Source: Micromonospora humi (GTDB lineage: Bacteria; Actinomycetota; Actinomycetes; Mycobacteriales; Micromonosporaceae). From it: a DNA stretch of 64,000 nt. Shown piece after piece: positions 50,896-59,705 of this stretch. Positions within the stretch are counted from its first letter, which is position 1; each line of letters begins with the position of its first letter. The translations under genes were made by a program, and so were the position numbers. The stretch is taken from assembly GCF_900090105.1 (NCBI RefSeq), contig NZ_FMDM01000002.1, forward strand, positions 298,995 through 362,994, in the 5' to 3' direction. The notes beneath the pieces were generated by a model that saw nothing but the letters and a program-made list of their open reading frames with translations, did not search any database and was not told the DNA's origin.

Positions 50896-52007
50896 GGCAG
50901 CACCTGGACCTCGACCGACAGCACCGCCGGCAGGTCGCGCACGATCGGCGCCCAGTTGTCGCCGCCGTCCGCCGAGTGGTAGACCTGCCCGCCGGTGGTG
51001 CCGAAGTAGACCCCGCACTCCTCGTGCGTGTCGACGGCCATCGCGTCGCGCAGCACGTTGACGTAGCAGTGCTCCTGCGGCAGCCCGTTGGTCAGCGGCT
51101 CCCAGTGCTCGCCGCCGGTGCGGCTGCGGTAGACGCGCAGCTTGCCGTCCGGCGGGTAGTGCAGCGAGTCGCTGGTGATCGGCACCACGTAGATCGTCTC
51201 CGGCTCGTGCGCGTGCACCGCGATCGGGAAGCCGAAGTCGGTCGGGAGGTTGCCGCTGACCTCGCGCCAGTTCGCGCCGGCGTCGTCGGTGCGCATCACG
51301 TCCCAGTGCTTCTGCATGAACAACGTGTCCGGCCGGGACGGGTGCTGGGCGAGGCGGTGCACGCAGTGCCCGACCTCGGAATCCTGGTCGGGGATCTCGC
51401 CCGAGCGCAGCCCCTTGTTGATCGGCAGCCAGCTCGCGCCGCCGTCGTCACTGCGGAACGCTCCCGCCGCCGAGATCGCCACGTAGATCCGGTCGCGGTC
51501 CGCCGGGTCCAGGATGATCGTGTGCAGGCACATCCCGCCGGCGCCGGGCTGCCAGCTCGGGCCGGTCGGGTGCTGGCGCAACGCGGTCAGCTCGGACCAC
51601 TTCTGGCCGCCGTCGGTGGAGAGGTAGAGGGCGGCGTCCTCCCCGCCGGCGTAGACCGTGTCCACGTCGTGCCGGGACGGCTCGAGGTGCCAGATCCGCT
51701 TGAACTCCCACGGCCGGGGCGTGCCGTCGTACCAGAGGTGGTCGCCGACCTCACCGGTGTAGGCGAAGTCGTTGCCCACCGTCGTCCAGTTCTTGCCGCC
51801 GTCGTCCGAGCGCTGGATGAGCTGCCCGAACCAGCCACCGGACTGCGACGCGTAGAGCCGGTCCGGATCGACCGGGGAGCCGGTCAGGTGGTAGACCTCC
51901 CAGCCACCGAAGTGCGGCCCGTCGACCGTCCAGTCGGCGCGCCGGCCGTCCGACGTCAGGATGAACGCGCCCTTGCGCGTGCCGACAAGTACTCGTGTTG
52001 ATGTCAC
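50892..52007 (-). CDS. BNR-repeat / exo-sialidase-like beta-propeller protein
   Basis: A 371-residue cytoplasmic (no signal peptide) six-bladed propeller. Asp-box repeats (SxDxGxxW) are visible six times: [44 protein letters not shown] and HSADGGDNW. The sialidase catalytic Arg triad is not evident, so enzymatic activity is doubtful. GGAGGACG precedes the GTG at 52007. It is coupled to the MoaD-like gene; this pair recurs in other bacteria as I recall. Function unknown. Confidence 0.85.
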   Translation of the reverse strand: MTSTRVLVGTRKGAFILTSDGRRADWTVDGPHFGGWEVYHLTGSPVDPDRLYASQSGGWFGQLIQRSDDGGKNWTTVGNDFAYTGEVGDHLWYDGTPRPWEFKRIWHLEPSRHDVDTVYAGGEDAALYLSTDGGQKWSELTALRQHPTGPSWQPGAGGMCLHTIILDPADRDRIYVAISAAGAFRSDDGGASWLPINKGLRSGEIPDQDSEVGHCVHRLAQHPSRPDTLFMQKHWDVMRTDDAGANWREVSGNLPTDFGFPIAVHAHEPETIYVVPITSDSLHYPPDGKLRVYRSRTGGEHWEPLTNGLPQEHCYVNVLRDAMAVDTHEECGVYFGTTGGQVYHSADGGDNWAPIVRDLPAVLSVEVQVLP

Positions 52008-52170
52008 GTCTCGTCCTCCGTTCGACCGTTCACCAGGTCCGACCGTGCGCCACGCCGAAACTCATCGCTGTCGTACTCCCCGGGTACGACAATCGGCGGC
52101 CGCGCCGGTGGCGGCAAGGCCGCCGCGCCGGCCGTCGAAGGTTGTCGGTGGGGGCCGTTAACCTGCGCGC

Positions 52171-52590
52171 ATGACCGGGCCCGGAGACGTCCCACCCGCC
52201 TACCTCGACCGGCTGCGGCCGGTCTGCCTCGGCCTGCCCGAGACCTACGAGGAGCCGGCCTGGGTGGGCACCCGCTGGCGGATCCGCAAACGCACGTTCG
52301 CCCACGTGTGCACCGTCGACCCCGACCACCAGGCGGCGTACGCGCGCGCCGCGGGGACCGACGAGCCGATCTGCGTGCTGACGTTCCGCTCCCCCGGCGA
52401 CGAGATCGCCGGGCTGGTCGCCGCCGGCCCGCCGTTCTTCAAGCCGGACTGGGGCCCCGACGTGGTCGGCATGGCGCTCGACGACGACACCGACTGGGCC
52501 GAGGTCGCCGAGCTGCTCACCGAGAGCTACTGCGTGCTCGCGCCGAAGAAGCTGGTCACGCTGGTCGCGCGCCCGCATCCCCCGGGCTGA
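52171..52590 (+). CDS. MmcQ/YjbR family protein
   Basis: A 139-residue cytoplasmic protein with the double-wing/CyaY-like fold: LRPVCLGLPETYEEPAWVGTRWRIRKRTFAHV, ICVLTFRSPGDEI, GPPFFKPDWGPDVVGMAL, DWAEVAELLTESYCVLAPKKLV. The closing motif WxEVxELLxxSYxxLAPKKL is diagnostic. Members are called DNA-binding by similarity, without a clear role. It begins 163 bases from the divergent BNR gene. Confidence 0.85.
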   Translation: MTGPGDVPPAYLDRLRPVCLGLPETYEEPAWVGTRWRIRKRTFAHVCTVDPDHQAAYARAAGTDEPICVLTFRSPGDEIAGLVAAGPPFFKPDWGPDVVGMALDDDTDWAEVAELLTESYCVLAPKKLVTLVARPHPPG

Positions 52591-52731
52591 CCGACCCACC
52601 GGGGGGATGCGGCGCACCTCCGTTTCCGGCTACCGTGTGCGGGGTAGCACTGCCCGCATCCCGGGCCGGTCGCCGCGGTGGTCCCGGGGGCAGGGACCGA
52701 CGCGGCCACGAGACCGCCCGGGGGGGTGAGC

Positions 52732-54417
52732 GTGCGGGTTCTGGCGGGGCGTTACCGGCTGGTCGATCAGATCGGTCGGGGCGGAACGGCGACCGTCTGG
52801 CGTGCCGTCGACGAACTGCTCGGCCGGACCGTCGCGGTGAAGCTGCTCGACTCCGACGCCGCCGACGACCGCTGGTGGCGGGCCGCGGTGCGGGAAGAGG
52901 CACGGGCGGCCGCCCGGCTGAACCATTCGAACGTGGCCATGGTCTACGACTACGGCGAGGCCCGAGTCGCCGGGCTGCGCCGGCTGCCGTTCCTGGTGCT
53001 GGAGTACGTCGAGGGCGAGACGCTCGCCGACGCGCTGCGCCGCGACGGTGCGCTGGACTGGTCTCAGGCGGTCCGGATCTGCGCGGAGGTCGCGGCCGGG
53101 GTCGCCGCCGTGCACGCCGCCGGGCTGGTGCACCGCGACCTCAAGCCGGGCAACGTGCTACTCCCGCCCTCGGGGCCGAAGCTGGTGGACCTCGGTATCG
53201 CGCTCGCGGTCGGCGCCGACACCGTCAACGGCCGGGGCGAGATCCGTGGGACACCCCGCTACATGGCGCCGGAGCAACTGCTCGGCGAGGTCGCGGTGCC
53301 GGCCAGCGACGTCTACGCCCTCGGCCTGCTGCTCACCGAGTGCCTGACCGGACACCCGCCGGTGCGCCCCGACCAGCCCGAGCGCCAGGACCACCTGGCC
53401 GCGCTCCCGGTCGACGGCGTACCGGAGGCGGTCGACGAGTTGCGTCGCGCCTGCCTGACGCCCGAGGTCGAGGACCGGCCGACGGCCGAAGAGGTGGCCC
53501 ACCGGCTCGGCCTGACCGTCGCGATCCCACCGGCGCGGATGCGACCCGCCGTGGCCGGCCCGCCGGCTTTCCCGACGACGGCGGTCACCGGGTCCGCGCG
53601 CTCACGACGTCGCCGGGCGCTGCTGGTGGGCGGCCTGCCGGTCGTGCTGGCGGGCGCGGTGCTCGCCGCCCAACTGCCCGGGCTCTCCTCGACCGGCGAC
53701 GCCGCCGAGGGCGCGGCGGAGCCACCGTCGGCCGCGCCGTTCGGTTGCGCCGTCGCCTGGTCCGCCGACCGGGCGACGGACGGCACCTTCGGCGCCGACG
53801 TCAGCGTCGAAGTGACCGGGCCGCGACCGACCGGGCCGGTGTTGTCCTTCCGACTCCCGCCCGGTCAGCAGCTCACCGCGCCGCTCGACCGCTGGCAGTC
53901 GGGGCGCCAGGTGCGCCTGCCGGTGGTGGTGGACCCGGCCGGCACGACGCGACTCCCGCTGCGGGGCACCTGGACGGATCGCGCCGGGACCGTCGCCGAC
54001 TCGTTCGCGATCGGCGGCGTGCCGTGCCGGCGATCCACGGTGGTCACCATCGACGACTCTCGCTCCGCGACCGGCCCGGACCGACCCTGGGCACCCCCGC
54101 CCACCGAGCCGGTACGGGACGAGGGACCGCCGGCCGGCGGCGCGCCGGGAGGCCGCTCCGAACCGCCCACGGCCGATCCCCGGCCGTCCGGCTCGGCGAG
54201 CGGCGCCGACCCGTCGCGGTCGGCCACGCCGTCGCCGTCCACCAGCCCGTCGAAGCCCGCCGAACCGTCGGAGTCGCCGACACCGCCCCTGCCGACCGCC
54301 GACCCGACCGAAACGACCGACCCCGACCCGCCGACGACGCCACCGACCGCGCCCGACGGTGAGGCGGCGGAGTCGACCGGCGCGACGCCGGACGGCGGCG
54401 CAGGCATCCGGGCCTGA
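52732..54417 (+). CDS. membrane Ser/Thr protein kinase with an extracytoplasmic CBM2-like domain
   Basis: A 561-residue receptor-type kinase. The kinase domain (about 5-265) has GRGGTATVW, Lys37 in VAVKLL, HRDLKPGN (Asp136) and APEQ. The DFG motif is DLG, which keeps the metal-binding Asp. A membrane helix follows at about 297-319. The outer region (337-431) runs from FGCAVAW to GVPC, with SFRLPPGQQLTAPLDRWQSG and GTWTD. Paired Cys, Trp positions and strand order resemble a CBM2 cellulose-binding fold. A ~125-residue Pro/Ser/Thr tail ends the protein. GTG at 52732 has GGGGGG at five-base spacing; GTG 52726 or 52678 are alternatives. I infer sensing of polysaccharide at the surface, in place of the PASTA repeats of PknB. 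Confidence 0.88.
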   Translation: MRVLAGRYRLVDQIGRGGTATVWRAVDELLGRTVAVKLLDSDAADDRWWRAAVREEARAAARLNHSNVAMVYDYGEARVAGLRRLPFLVLEYVEGETLADALRRDGALDWSQAVRICAEVAAGVAAVHAAGLVHRDLKPGNVLLPPSGPKLVDLGIALAVGADTVNGRGEIRGTPRYMAPEQLLGEVAVPASDVYALGLLLTECLTGHPPVRPDQPERQDHLAALPVDGVPEAVDELRRACLTPEVEDRPTAEEVAHRLGLTVAIPPARMRPAVAGPPAFPTTAVTGSARSRRRRALLVGGLPVVLAGAVLAAQLPGLSSTGDAAEGAAEPPSAAPFGCAVAWSADRATDGTFGADVSVEVTGPRPTGPVLSFRLPPGQQLTAPLDRWQSGRQVRLPVVVDPAGTTRLPLRGTWTDRAGTVADSFAIGGVPCRRSTVVTIDDSRSATGPDRPWAPPPTEPVRDEGPPAGGAPGGRSEPPTADPRPSGSASGADPSRSATPSPSTSPSKPAEPSESPTPPLPTADPTETTDPDPPTTPPTAPDGEAAESTGATPDGGAGIRA

Positions 54418-54418
54418 G

Positions 54419-54937
54419 TCAGCCCAGCTTCTTCCGCAGCGTCTCGAACGCCAGGTCCGGGCGGCGGGGCACGCCGAAACGCTCATCGCCGTACGGGAAC
54501 GGGCTGAGCTCGCCGGTACGCACGTAGCCGCGCCGCTCGTACCAGGCGATCAGGTCGTCGCGCTGGACGATCACGGTCATCCGCAGCTCGCCGGCGTGCC
54601 AGCTCTCGCGGGCGTACCGCTCGGCCTCGGCCAGCAACTCGCGGCCCAGCCCGCCGCCCTGGTGCCGCGGGTCGACCGCGAACATGCCGAAGTAGGCGTG
54701 GTCGTCGCGCCGCTCCACCTGGCAGCAGGCGATGAGCCCGCCGTCGCGCTCCGCCACCAGCACCACGCCACCCGGGCCGGTCACCGCCGCGGCCACCATC
54801 TCCGGGTCGGTGCGCTGCCCGTCGAGGAGGTCCGCCTCGTGGGTCCAGCCGGCTCGGGCGCGGTCCCCCCGGTACGCCGACTGAATCAGGTCGACCAGGG
54901 CGGGCACGTCGGCGGGTCGAGCGGTGCGGGTGTGCAT
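54419..54937 (-). CDS. GNAT family N-acetyltransferase
   Basis: A 172-residue acetyltransferase. TARPADVPALVDLIQSAYRG opens the fold; the acetyl-CoA loop is FAVDPRHQGGGLGRELLAEAE near residue 100; LIAWYERRGYVRTGE is the closing motif. The ATG at 54937 has GGAG seven bases upstream; GTG 54949 would add four residues. The stop is one base from the kinase stop. Acceptor unknown. Confidence 0.85.
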   Translation of the reverse strand: MHTRTARPADVPALVDLIQSAYRGDRARAGWTHEADLLDGQRTDPEMVAAAVTGPGGVVLVAERDGGLIACCQVERRDDHAYFGMFAVDPRHQGGGLGRELLAEAERYARESWHAGELRMTVIVQRDDLIAWYERRGYVRTGELSPFPYGDERFGVPRRPDLAFETLRKKLG

Positions 54938-55044
54938 CGTGTTCTCCACGGTCGAGGCGGCGTACCGGGCCAGCGTACGCAGGCCGCCGCCCCGGCCTGG
55001 CGCGGACCCGGCGGGACCGGCGCGGGCGTGGTTGACTGCCCGGC

Positions 55045-55962
55045 ATGGAGGCGACCATCGGAGCGCCGGGCCTACCGGCCACGCTCGACCTGCCGGCCGG
55101 GCCGGCCCGCGGCGGTCTGGTGGTGTTGCACGGCTCGCACGCCGACCAGCGGTCCTCCTTCCTCTACGAGCACCTCGCCCGGCTGCTGCCGCCGGCCGGC
55201 GTCGCGGTGCTGCGCTTCGACCGCCGCCCTCGCGTCGACGGTCACGACGTGCCGCTGAGCGACCAGGCCGACGACGCGGCCGCCGCGCTCACCGAGCTGC
55301 GCCGGCACGTCGGATCGGCGCCGGTCGGGCTGTGGGGTTTCAGCCAGGGCTCGTGGGCGGCGGCGCTCACCGCGACCCGGAATCCGGTCGACTTCCTGAT
55401 CCTGGTCGGGTCCAGCGGGGTGAGCCCGGCGGTCCAGATGCGCTACGGCACCGCCGAGCAGCTGCGCCGGCACGGCTACGGGCCGGCCGAGCTGGCCGAG
55501 CTGGCCCGGCTGCGCGAGGTCGCCGAGGGGTTCCTGCGCGGCGACGTGCCCCGGTCGACGGCGCAGGCGGAGCTGGACGCCGCGGTGCGGCGGCCGTGGT
55601 TCCCGCTGGCGTTCCTGCCCCGCGTGCTGCCCGAGGCGCCCGGCACCTGGGCCGACATGGATTTCGACCCGGCGCCGATCCTCGCCCGGCTGACCGGCCC
55701 GGTGCTGCTCTGCTACGGCGAGACCGACGCGTGGACCCCGATCGACGACAGCCTCGCGGTGTGGCGGCGGGCGGCCCGCGACGCCGAGCTGACCGTGGCC
55801 CGGCTGGCCGGCTGCGACCACGCGCCCACGCTCGACGAGCGCGAGGACCTGGCCGGCGTCAGCACGCAGTACGAGGCCGTCCTGCTCGACTGGCTCGACC
55901 GGCAGCTCCCGCGGCAGTCCGATCGCCGGCAGCCGGAGCCGCGGCTACGCTGCCTGCCATGA
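55045..55962 (+). CDS. alpha/beta hydrolase
   Basis: A 305-residue hydrolase. LVVLHGSHADQRSSFLYEHLA (oxyanion His-Gly), nucleophile elbow GFSQGSWAAAL with Ser near 108, acid Asp in CYGETDAWTPIDDS, and His in GCDHAPTLDE. All catalytic residues are present. It fits the prolyl oligopeptidase/dienelactone hydrolase-like group. It overlaps the ASCH-domain gene by four bases. Substrate unknown. Confidence 0.85.
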   Translation: MEATIGAPGLPATLDLPAGPARGGLVVLHGSHADQRSSFLYEHLARLLPPAGVAVLRFDRRPRVDGHDVPLSDQADDAAAALTELRRHVGSAPVGLWGFSQGSWAAALTATRNPVDFLILVGSSGVSPAVQMRYGTAEQLRRHGYGPAELAELARLREVAEGFLRGDVPRSTAQAELDAAVRRPWFPLAFLPRVLPEAPGTWADMDFDPAPILARLTGPVLLCYGETDAWTPIDDSLAVWRRAARDAELTVARLAGCDHAPTLDEREDLAGVSTQYEAVLLDWLDRQLPRQSDRRQPEPRLRCLP

Positions 55963-56378
55963 CCGCCGCCGAGCTGCCGACCTACGAGTTCGCCTTCCCC
56001 GGGCCGCTGCGCGACCAACTGGTCGCCGCCGTGCTCGACGGGACGAAGACCAGCACCACCGGCTTGCTCCAGGATCTCGAGATCGAGGGCGAGGCCATGC
56101 CGGAGGTCGGCGCCCGCTTCGCGGTGGTCGACTCCGCCGGCCGGCCGGTGGCCGTCATCGAGCTGGTCGAGGTCCGCGTCGCCCGGATCGGCGACGTCGA
56201 TCTCGACCACGCCCGCGACGAGGGCGAGGGCTACGCGTCGGTGGCCGACTGGCGTGCCGGCCACGAGAACTACTGGCACGGCGTTGACTACCGTGGCTGG
56301 CTCGGGGACCCCGCGTTCACGATCGACGACGACACGCCGGCCGTGCTGGAGCGGTTCCGGCTCGTCGAGACGCTCTGA
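55959..56378 (+). CDS. ASCH domain protein
   Basis: A 139-residue protein: YEFAFPGPLRDQLVAAVLDGTKTSTTGLL, EVGARFAVVDSAGRPVAVIELVEVRV, then DEGEGYASVADWRAGHENYW. The GxKxxT motif and the C-terminal WRxxHxxYW are hallmarks of ASCH (PUA-like) proteins, which bind RNA or process nucleosides; some relatives hydrolyse N4-acetylcytidine. ATG overlaps the hydrolase stop. Confidence 0.88.
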   Translation: MTAAELPTYEFAFPGPLRDQLVAAVLDGTKTSTTGLLQDLEIEGEAMPEVGARFAVVDSAGRPVAVIELVEVRVARIGDVDLDHARDEGEGYASVADWRAGHENYWHGVDYRGWLGDPAFTIDDDTPAVLERFRLVETL

Positions 56379-56408
56379 CCGAGGCGTTCGGAGCGGACGC
56401 GAACTCGC

Positions 56409-57350
56409 TCAGACCGCCGTGCCCGGAGGCGACTTCAGCAGGGACTCCGCCTCGGGAAGGTGCCCACCTCGGCCCGCGCGCAGGGCGGCTGCGGCCATCC
56501 GGACGAGGTCGATGTTCACGCCGGCCGCGCCGCTCGGGTCGTGCACCGTCAACCGCAGGTCCAGGCTGACCGCCGTCCCGCCCCAGCCCTGCGCCTCGAT
56601 GTTGACGTGCGCGACCTTCTGCGACCCGAGGTGCGGCAGATAGCCCAGGGGCGCCAGGTGCACCCGCTCGGAGCCCAACGCGTTCAGCTTGGACCGGTGT
56701 TTCGTGTCCGGGTGCTCCGCCAGGTTGCGGAAGTCCTCCGTGCCACCGAGGTTGACCTGGTAGGAACTGGTCAGGGTGAGGCCGCGCTCGGCCAGCAGGC
56801 GCAGTAGCGCGTGGTGGACGACGGACGTGCCGAACTGACTGGCCAGATCGTCCCCGATCAGGGGTAGGCGGGCCTCGGTGAACCGCCCGAGCAGTGCCGG
56901 GTCCCGGGCGAGCGGGTCGGACGTGGTGTTGACGAATCCCACCCCGGCCAGGAGTGCCGCCTCGGCGTAGGCGCGTGCGGTGTCCGGCCGGCCGCTCGGC
57001 GCGGAGTAGAGCAGGACCTCGGCGCCCGTCAGCGCGGCGGCCACCCGTTCGACCTCCGCCGAGTCGACGAGGCCTCGCTGGACGAGCACACCGGACGGCG
57101 CCAGGTCCGCGCCCAGGCGGGGGACGTTGTTGGGGGGCAGGAAGATCGCATCGTGCAGGTCCCGGCCCACCCGGACCGGCGAGGTGGCGAACGCCGCGAC
57201 GACCTCGACCGCGTCCACGCCCAGCCCGGCGACCTCAGGATGGCGGACGCCGGTCAGGCTGCCCGTCCGCCGGTGCAGGTCGATGCCCTGCACCAGCGCC
57301 GAGGTGTTGTTCCCGACGCCCACGACGGCGACCTTCACGCTTTCGATCAT
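56409..57350 (-). CDS. short inositol-3-phosphate synthase-like protein
   Basis: A 313-residue enzyme of the myo-inositol-1-phosphate synthase family, which converts glucose 6-phosphate to inositol phosphate with NAD. The NAD loop VAVVGVGNNTSALVQGI, FVNTTSDPLA, LPLIGDDLASQFGTSVVHHAL, YQVNLGGTEDFRNL and LKSPP at the end align with the actinobacterial enzyme. It is about 45-50 residues shorter than the usual ~360 and differs at conserved places (the usual GNMDFLNM is GGTEDFRNL; KK-SKT is KHRSK). It may be a paralogue with a special product. No clear ribosome binding site. Confidence 0.78.
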   Translation of the reverse strand: MIESVKVAVVGVGNNTSALVQGIDLHRRTGSLTGVRHPEVAGLGVDAVEVVAAFATSPVRVGRDLHDAIFLPPNNVPRLGADLAPSGVLVQRGLVDSAEVERVAAALTGAEVLLYSAPSGRPDTARAYAEAALLAGVGFVNTTSDPLARDPALLGRFTEARLPLIGDDLASQFGTSVVHHALLRLLAERGLTLTSSYQVNLGGTEDFRNLAEHPDTKHRSKLNALGSERVHLAPLGYLPHLGSQKVAHVNIEAQGWGGTAVSLDLRLTVHDPSGAAGVNIDLVRMAAAALRAGRGGHLPEAESLLKSPPGTAV

Positions 57351-57416
57351 GCCGGGCAGGCTACCCGCGGGCCGCCCCAGATTCCGCCCCGCGCCCGCGT
57401 CCGGACGCAAGCCGCG

Positions 57417-58043
57417 TCATCGCGTCGCGGGGACGTAGCGCACACCCGCAGGCTCCGGGAACAGGTAGCCGAAGCACGGCGGCGGGTCCGCGCGGTCGAA
57501 CGGTTCCTCGACATCCGGGTCGCCGAAGACCTCGAAGCCGATCAGCCCGAGCCGGAAGCCGACGTCGTCGTACATCTCGGCACCGACCGCGGCCAGCCAG
57601 TCGTCGATCGGCCGGCGCCAGTCCAGCGACCGCGACCCGCCGTCGTCGGAGAACGGGAAGCCGCCCACCCGCGCGTCGACCCGGGCCAGCGCGGTGGTCG
57701 GCACGTAGAAGTCGACCCAGTCGGTGCCCTGATCCTCGCGGGTGACGAAGACGCCGCAGACGATCCGGGCGCCGCCGGGCAGGTCGACCCGGCCGTACAG
57801 GTGGTCCGACCCGACCATCGACGACCAGGCGGGCGGGACCACGATGGTCTCGTCCGGTTCCCGGTCCGGGTCGAGGTGGCAGCCCCGGATGCCGGCCGCC
57901 CGCCACAGCGCGCCCAGCGCACGGTCCAGTCGCTCGTCGTCGGCGTCGCCGACCTCGATCGCCAGCTCGTAGAAGCCGCCGGTCCAGTTCTCGGCGTCGG
58001 TGAATGCGGCCGGGTCGGGTGGAGCGCCGGTCAGTCGAGCCAC
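57417..58043 (-). CDS. uncharacterised protein, 208 residues
   Basis: A soluble alpha/beta protein: WTGGFYELAIEVGDADDERL, LGALWRAAGIRGCHLDPDREP, GARIVCGVFVTREDQGTDWVDFYVPTTALARV, and DVEEPFDRADPPPCFGYLFPEP. No signal peptide, membrane segment or catalytic motif I can assign. GTG at 58043 is chosen; the start overlaps the stop of the upstream membrane-protein gene by 13 bases, so the two are cotranscribed. Family not recognised. Confidence 0.65.
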   Translation of the reverse strand: MARLTGAPPDPAAFTDAENWTGGFYELAIEVGDADDERLDRALGALWRAAGIRGCHLDPDREPDETIVVPPAWSSMVGSDHLYGRVDLPGGARIVCGVFVTREDQGTDWVDFYVPTTALARVDARVGGFPFSDDGGSRSLDWRRPIDDWLAAVGAEMYDDVGFRLGLIGFEVFGDPDVEEPFDRADPPPCFGYLFPEPAGVRYVPATR

Positions 58044-58453
58044 CAGGCTTGCATGTCCGCCCCGACCGGCGTGAAGCGCAGCACGGTGACCACGAGGCCG
58101 GCGACGACGCCGACCAGTAGCAGCGCCCGCAGCGCGCCGGACAGCGCCCGGCGGTCCCGGGCCAGCAGCAGCGCGCCGTAGCCGGCGAGCAGCGGGCTCG
58201 CCAGGCCGGCGAGGAAGAGCATCGCGGTGAGGCCGTAGAGCCACATGAACGGGTTCCAGCCGTGCATGCCCAACGGCACGAGGTCCTTGGGGTCGTAGGC
58301 GCCGCTGCGCATCTCGGCCGGGCCCACGTCGGCCGCCGTCATCCGGGCCAGCCAGAGGGCGGCGACGGCGAGGAACGCCAGCACCAGCGCGAGTTGGGCC
58401 GCGGCGACGGTGCGCGCCAACGGCGGCCGGGCCGGCAGGGCATCGACGGACAT
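58031..58453 (-). CDS. small membrane protein
   Basis: A 140-residue protein with about four hydrophobic segments (LALVLAFLAVAALWLARM, WNPFMWLYGLTAMLFLAGLASPLLAGY, ALLLVGVVAGLVVTVLRF). Between them GMHGWNP recalls short DUF-type actinobacterial membrane proteins. Function unknown. In operon with the gene behind it, by overlap. Confidence 0.7.
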   Translation of the reverse strand: MSVDALPARPPLARTVAAAQLALVLAFLAVAALWLARMTAADVGPAEMRSGAYDPKDLVPLGMHGWNPFMWLYGLTAMLFLAGLASPLLAGYGALLLARDRRALSGALRALLLVGVVAGLVVTVLRFTPVGADMQAWWLD

Positions 58454-58483
58454 GGCGACGATCGTAGTGGACCGCGCCGCGTC

Positions 58484-59611
58484 TCACTCCCCCGCGAGCC
58501 AGGCGCGCAACTCGGTGCCGTGCTCGTCCAGGTCCGGCGGGGGCAGGTCGTAGCGGGGCGGGCTGGCCGACAGGCCGATCGGATGTCGGACGCCCGGCAC
58601 CCCGCCGACGGTCACCACCGGGTCGAGCCCGAGCCGCTGCGCCAGCGCCACCCCCTCGGCGACCGAGTTGATCGGGCTGCACGGCACGCCGGCCGCGCGC
58701 AGCTCGCGGAACCACTCCGCGCTGCCGCGCCGGGCCAGCGCCGCGACCAGCAGCGGCCGCAGGGCGTCGCGGTGCGCGGTGCGGTCGGTGTTGCGGCGGA
58801 ACCGGGCGTCGTCCGCCAGTTCCGGCACCCCGAGGACCCGGCAGAGGGTACGGAACTGGGCGTCGTTGCCGGCGATCACCACCAGTTCGCCGTCGGCGGT
58901 GGGCAGCGGCTCGTACGGCACGATGCTCGGGTGGGCGTTGCCCGTCCGCTGCGGCGTCACTCCCCCGGAGACGTACGCGGCGGCGTGGTTGACCAGCCCG
59001 GACAGCGCCGACGAGAGCAGGTCCACGGTGACGTGCTGCCCGCGGCCGGTCCGCCCGCGGTGGTGCAGCGCGGCCAGGATCCCGATCGCGGTGTGCAGCC
59101 CGGCGATCACGTCGAGGACGGCCACGCCGGCCTTGTAGGGCGGGCCGTCGGCGTCCCCGGTGAGGCTCATCAGGCCGGCGGCGGCCTGCACCATGAGGTC
59201 GTAGCCGGGCAGGTCCGCGCCGGCGGCGGTGCCGAAGCCGCTAATCGACGCGTACACCAGGGCCGGGTTGCGGGCGGTGAGCGTGTCGTGGTCGAGCGCG
59301 AAGCGGCGCAGCGCGCCGGGGCGGAAGTTCTGGATCAGCACGTCGGCCCGGTCCGCCAGTCGGTGGGCCAGCACCAGGTCGTCGGCGTCGGCGAGGTCGA
59401 GGACCACCGACCACTTGTTGCGGTTGACCGCGAGATAGTAGGTGGAGACGCCGTCGCGGACCGGTGGCCGCCAGTCGCGGGTGTCGTCGCCGCCCGGCGC
59501 CTCCACCTTGACCACGTCCGCGCCGAGGTCGGCCAGGAGCATGGTCGCGTACGGCCCGGCGAGGATCCGGGAGAAGTCGGCGATGAGCATCCCGCGCAAC
59601 GGTCCCGACAT
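58484..59611 (-). CDS. CaiB/BaiF family (type III) CoA-transferase
   Basis: A 375-residue CoA-transferase that moves CoA between carboxylic acids. Starts LRGMLIADFSRILAGPYATMLLADLGADVVKVEAPGGDDTRDW, with the catalytic Asp in GYDLMVQAAAGLM near residue 150, GDADGPPYKAGVAVLD, and the C-terminal RELRAAGVPCSPINSV. All are family hallmarks; it is somewhat shorter than the ~400 common length. It stands on its own strand unit; a terminator lies upstream between it and the VOC gene. Donor and acceptor are unknown. Proximity to matB makes an organic-acid activation role possible. Confidence 0.9.
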   Translation of the reverse strand: MSGPLRGMLIADFSRILAGPYATMLLADLGADVVKVEAPGGDDTRDWRPPVRDGVSTYYLAVNRNKWSVVLDLADADDLVLAHRLADRADVLIQNFRPGALRRFALDHDTLTARNPALVYASISGFGTAAGADLPGYDLMVQAAAGLMSLTGDADGPPYKAGVAVLDVIAGLHTAIGILAALHHRGRTGRGQHVTVDLLSSALSGLVNHAAAYVSGGVTPQRTGNAHPSIVPYEPLPTADGELVVIAGNDAQFRTLCRVLGVPELADDARFRRNTDRTAHRDALRPLLVAALARRGSAEWFRELRAAGVPCSPINSVAEGVALAQRLGLDPVVTVGGVPGVRHPIGLSASPPRYDLPPPDLDEHGTELRAWLAGE

Positions 59612-59658
59612 GTGTTCTTGTTCCTCCCGCCGGTCGCGTCACCGCACCGGCCGTGACG

Positions 59659-59686
59659 GCCCCGCCGCCGTCGCCGGCGGCGGGGC
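59659..59686 (-). terminator. hairpin terminator
   Basis: A perfect 12-bp stem (GCCCCGCCGCCG with its complement) and a 4-base loop TCGC, 20 bases after the end of the VOC gene and before the CoA-transferase start on the same strand. It should end the DUF5988-VOC transcript. Confidence 0.75.
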
Positions 59687-59705
59687 GTCCGTCGATGACG
59701 GCGGA

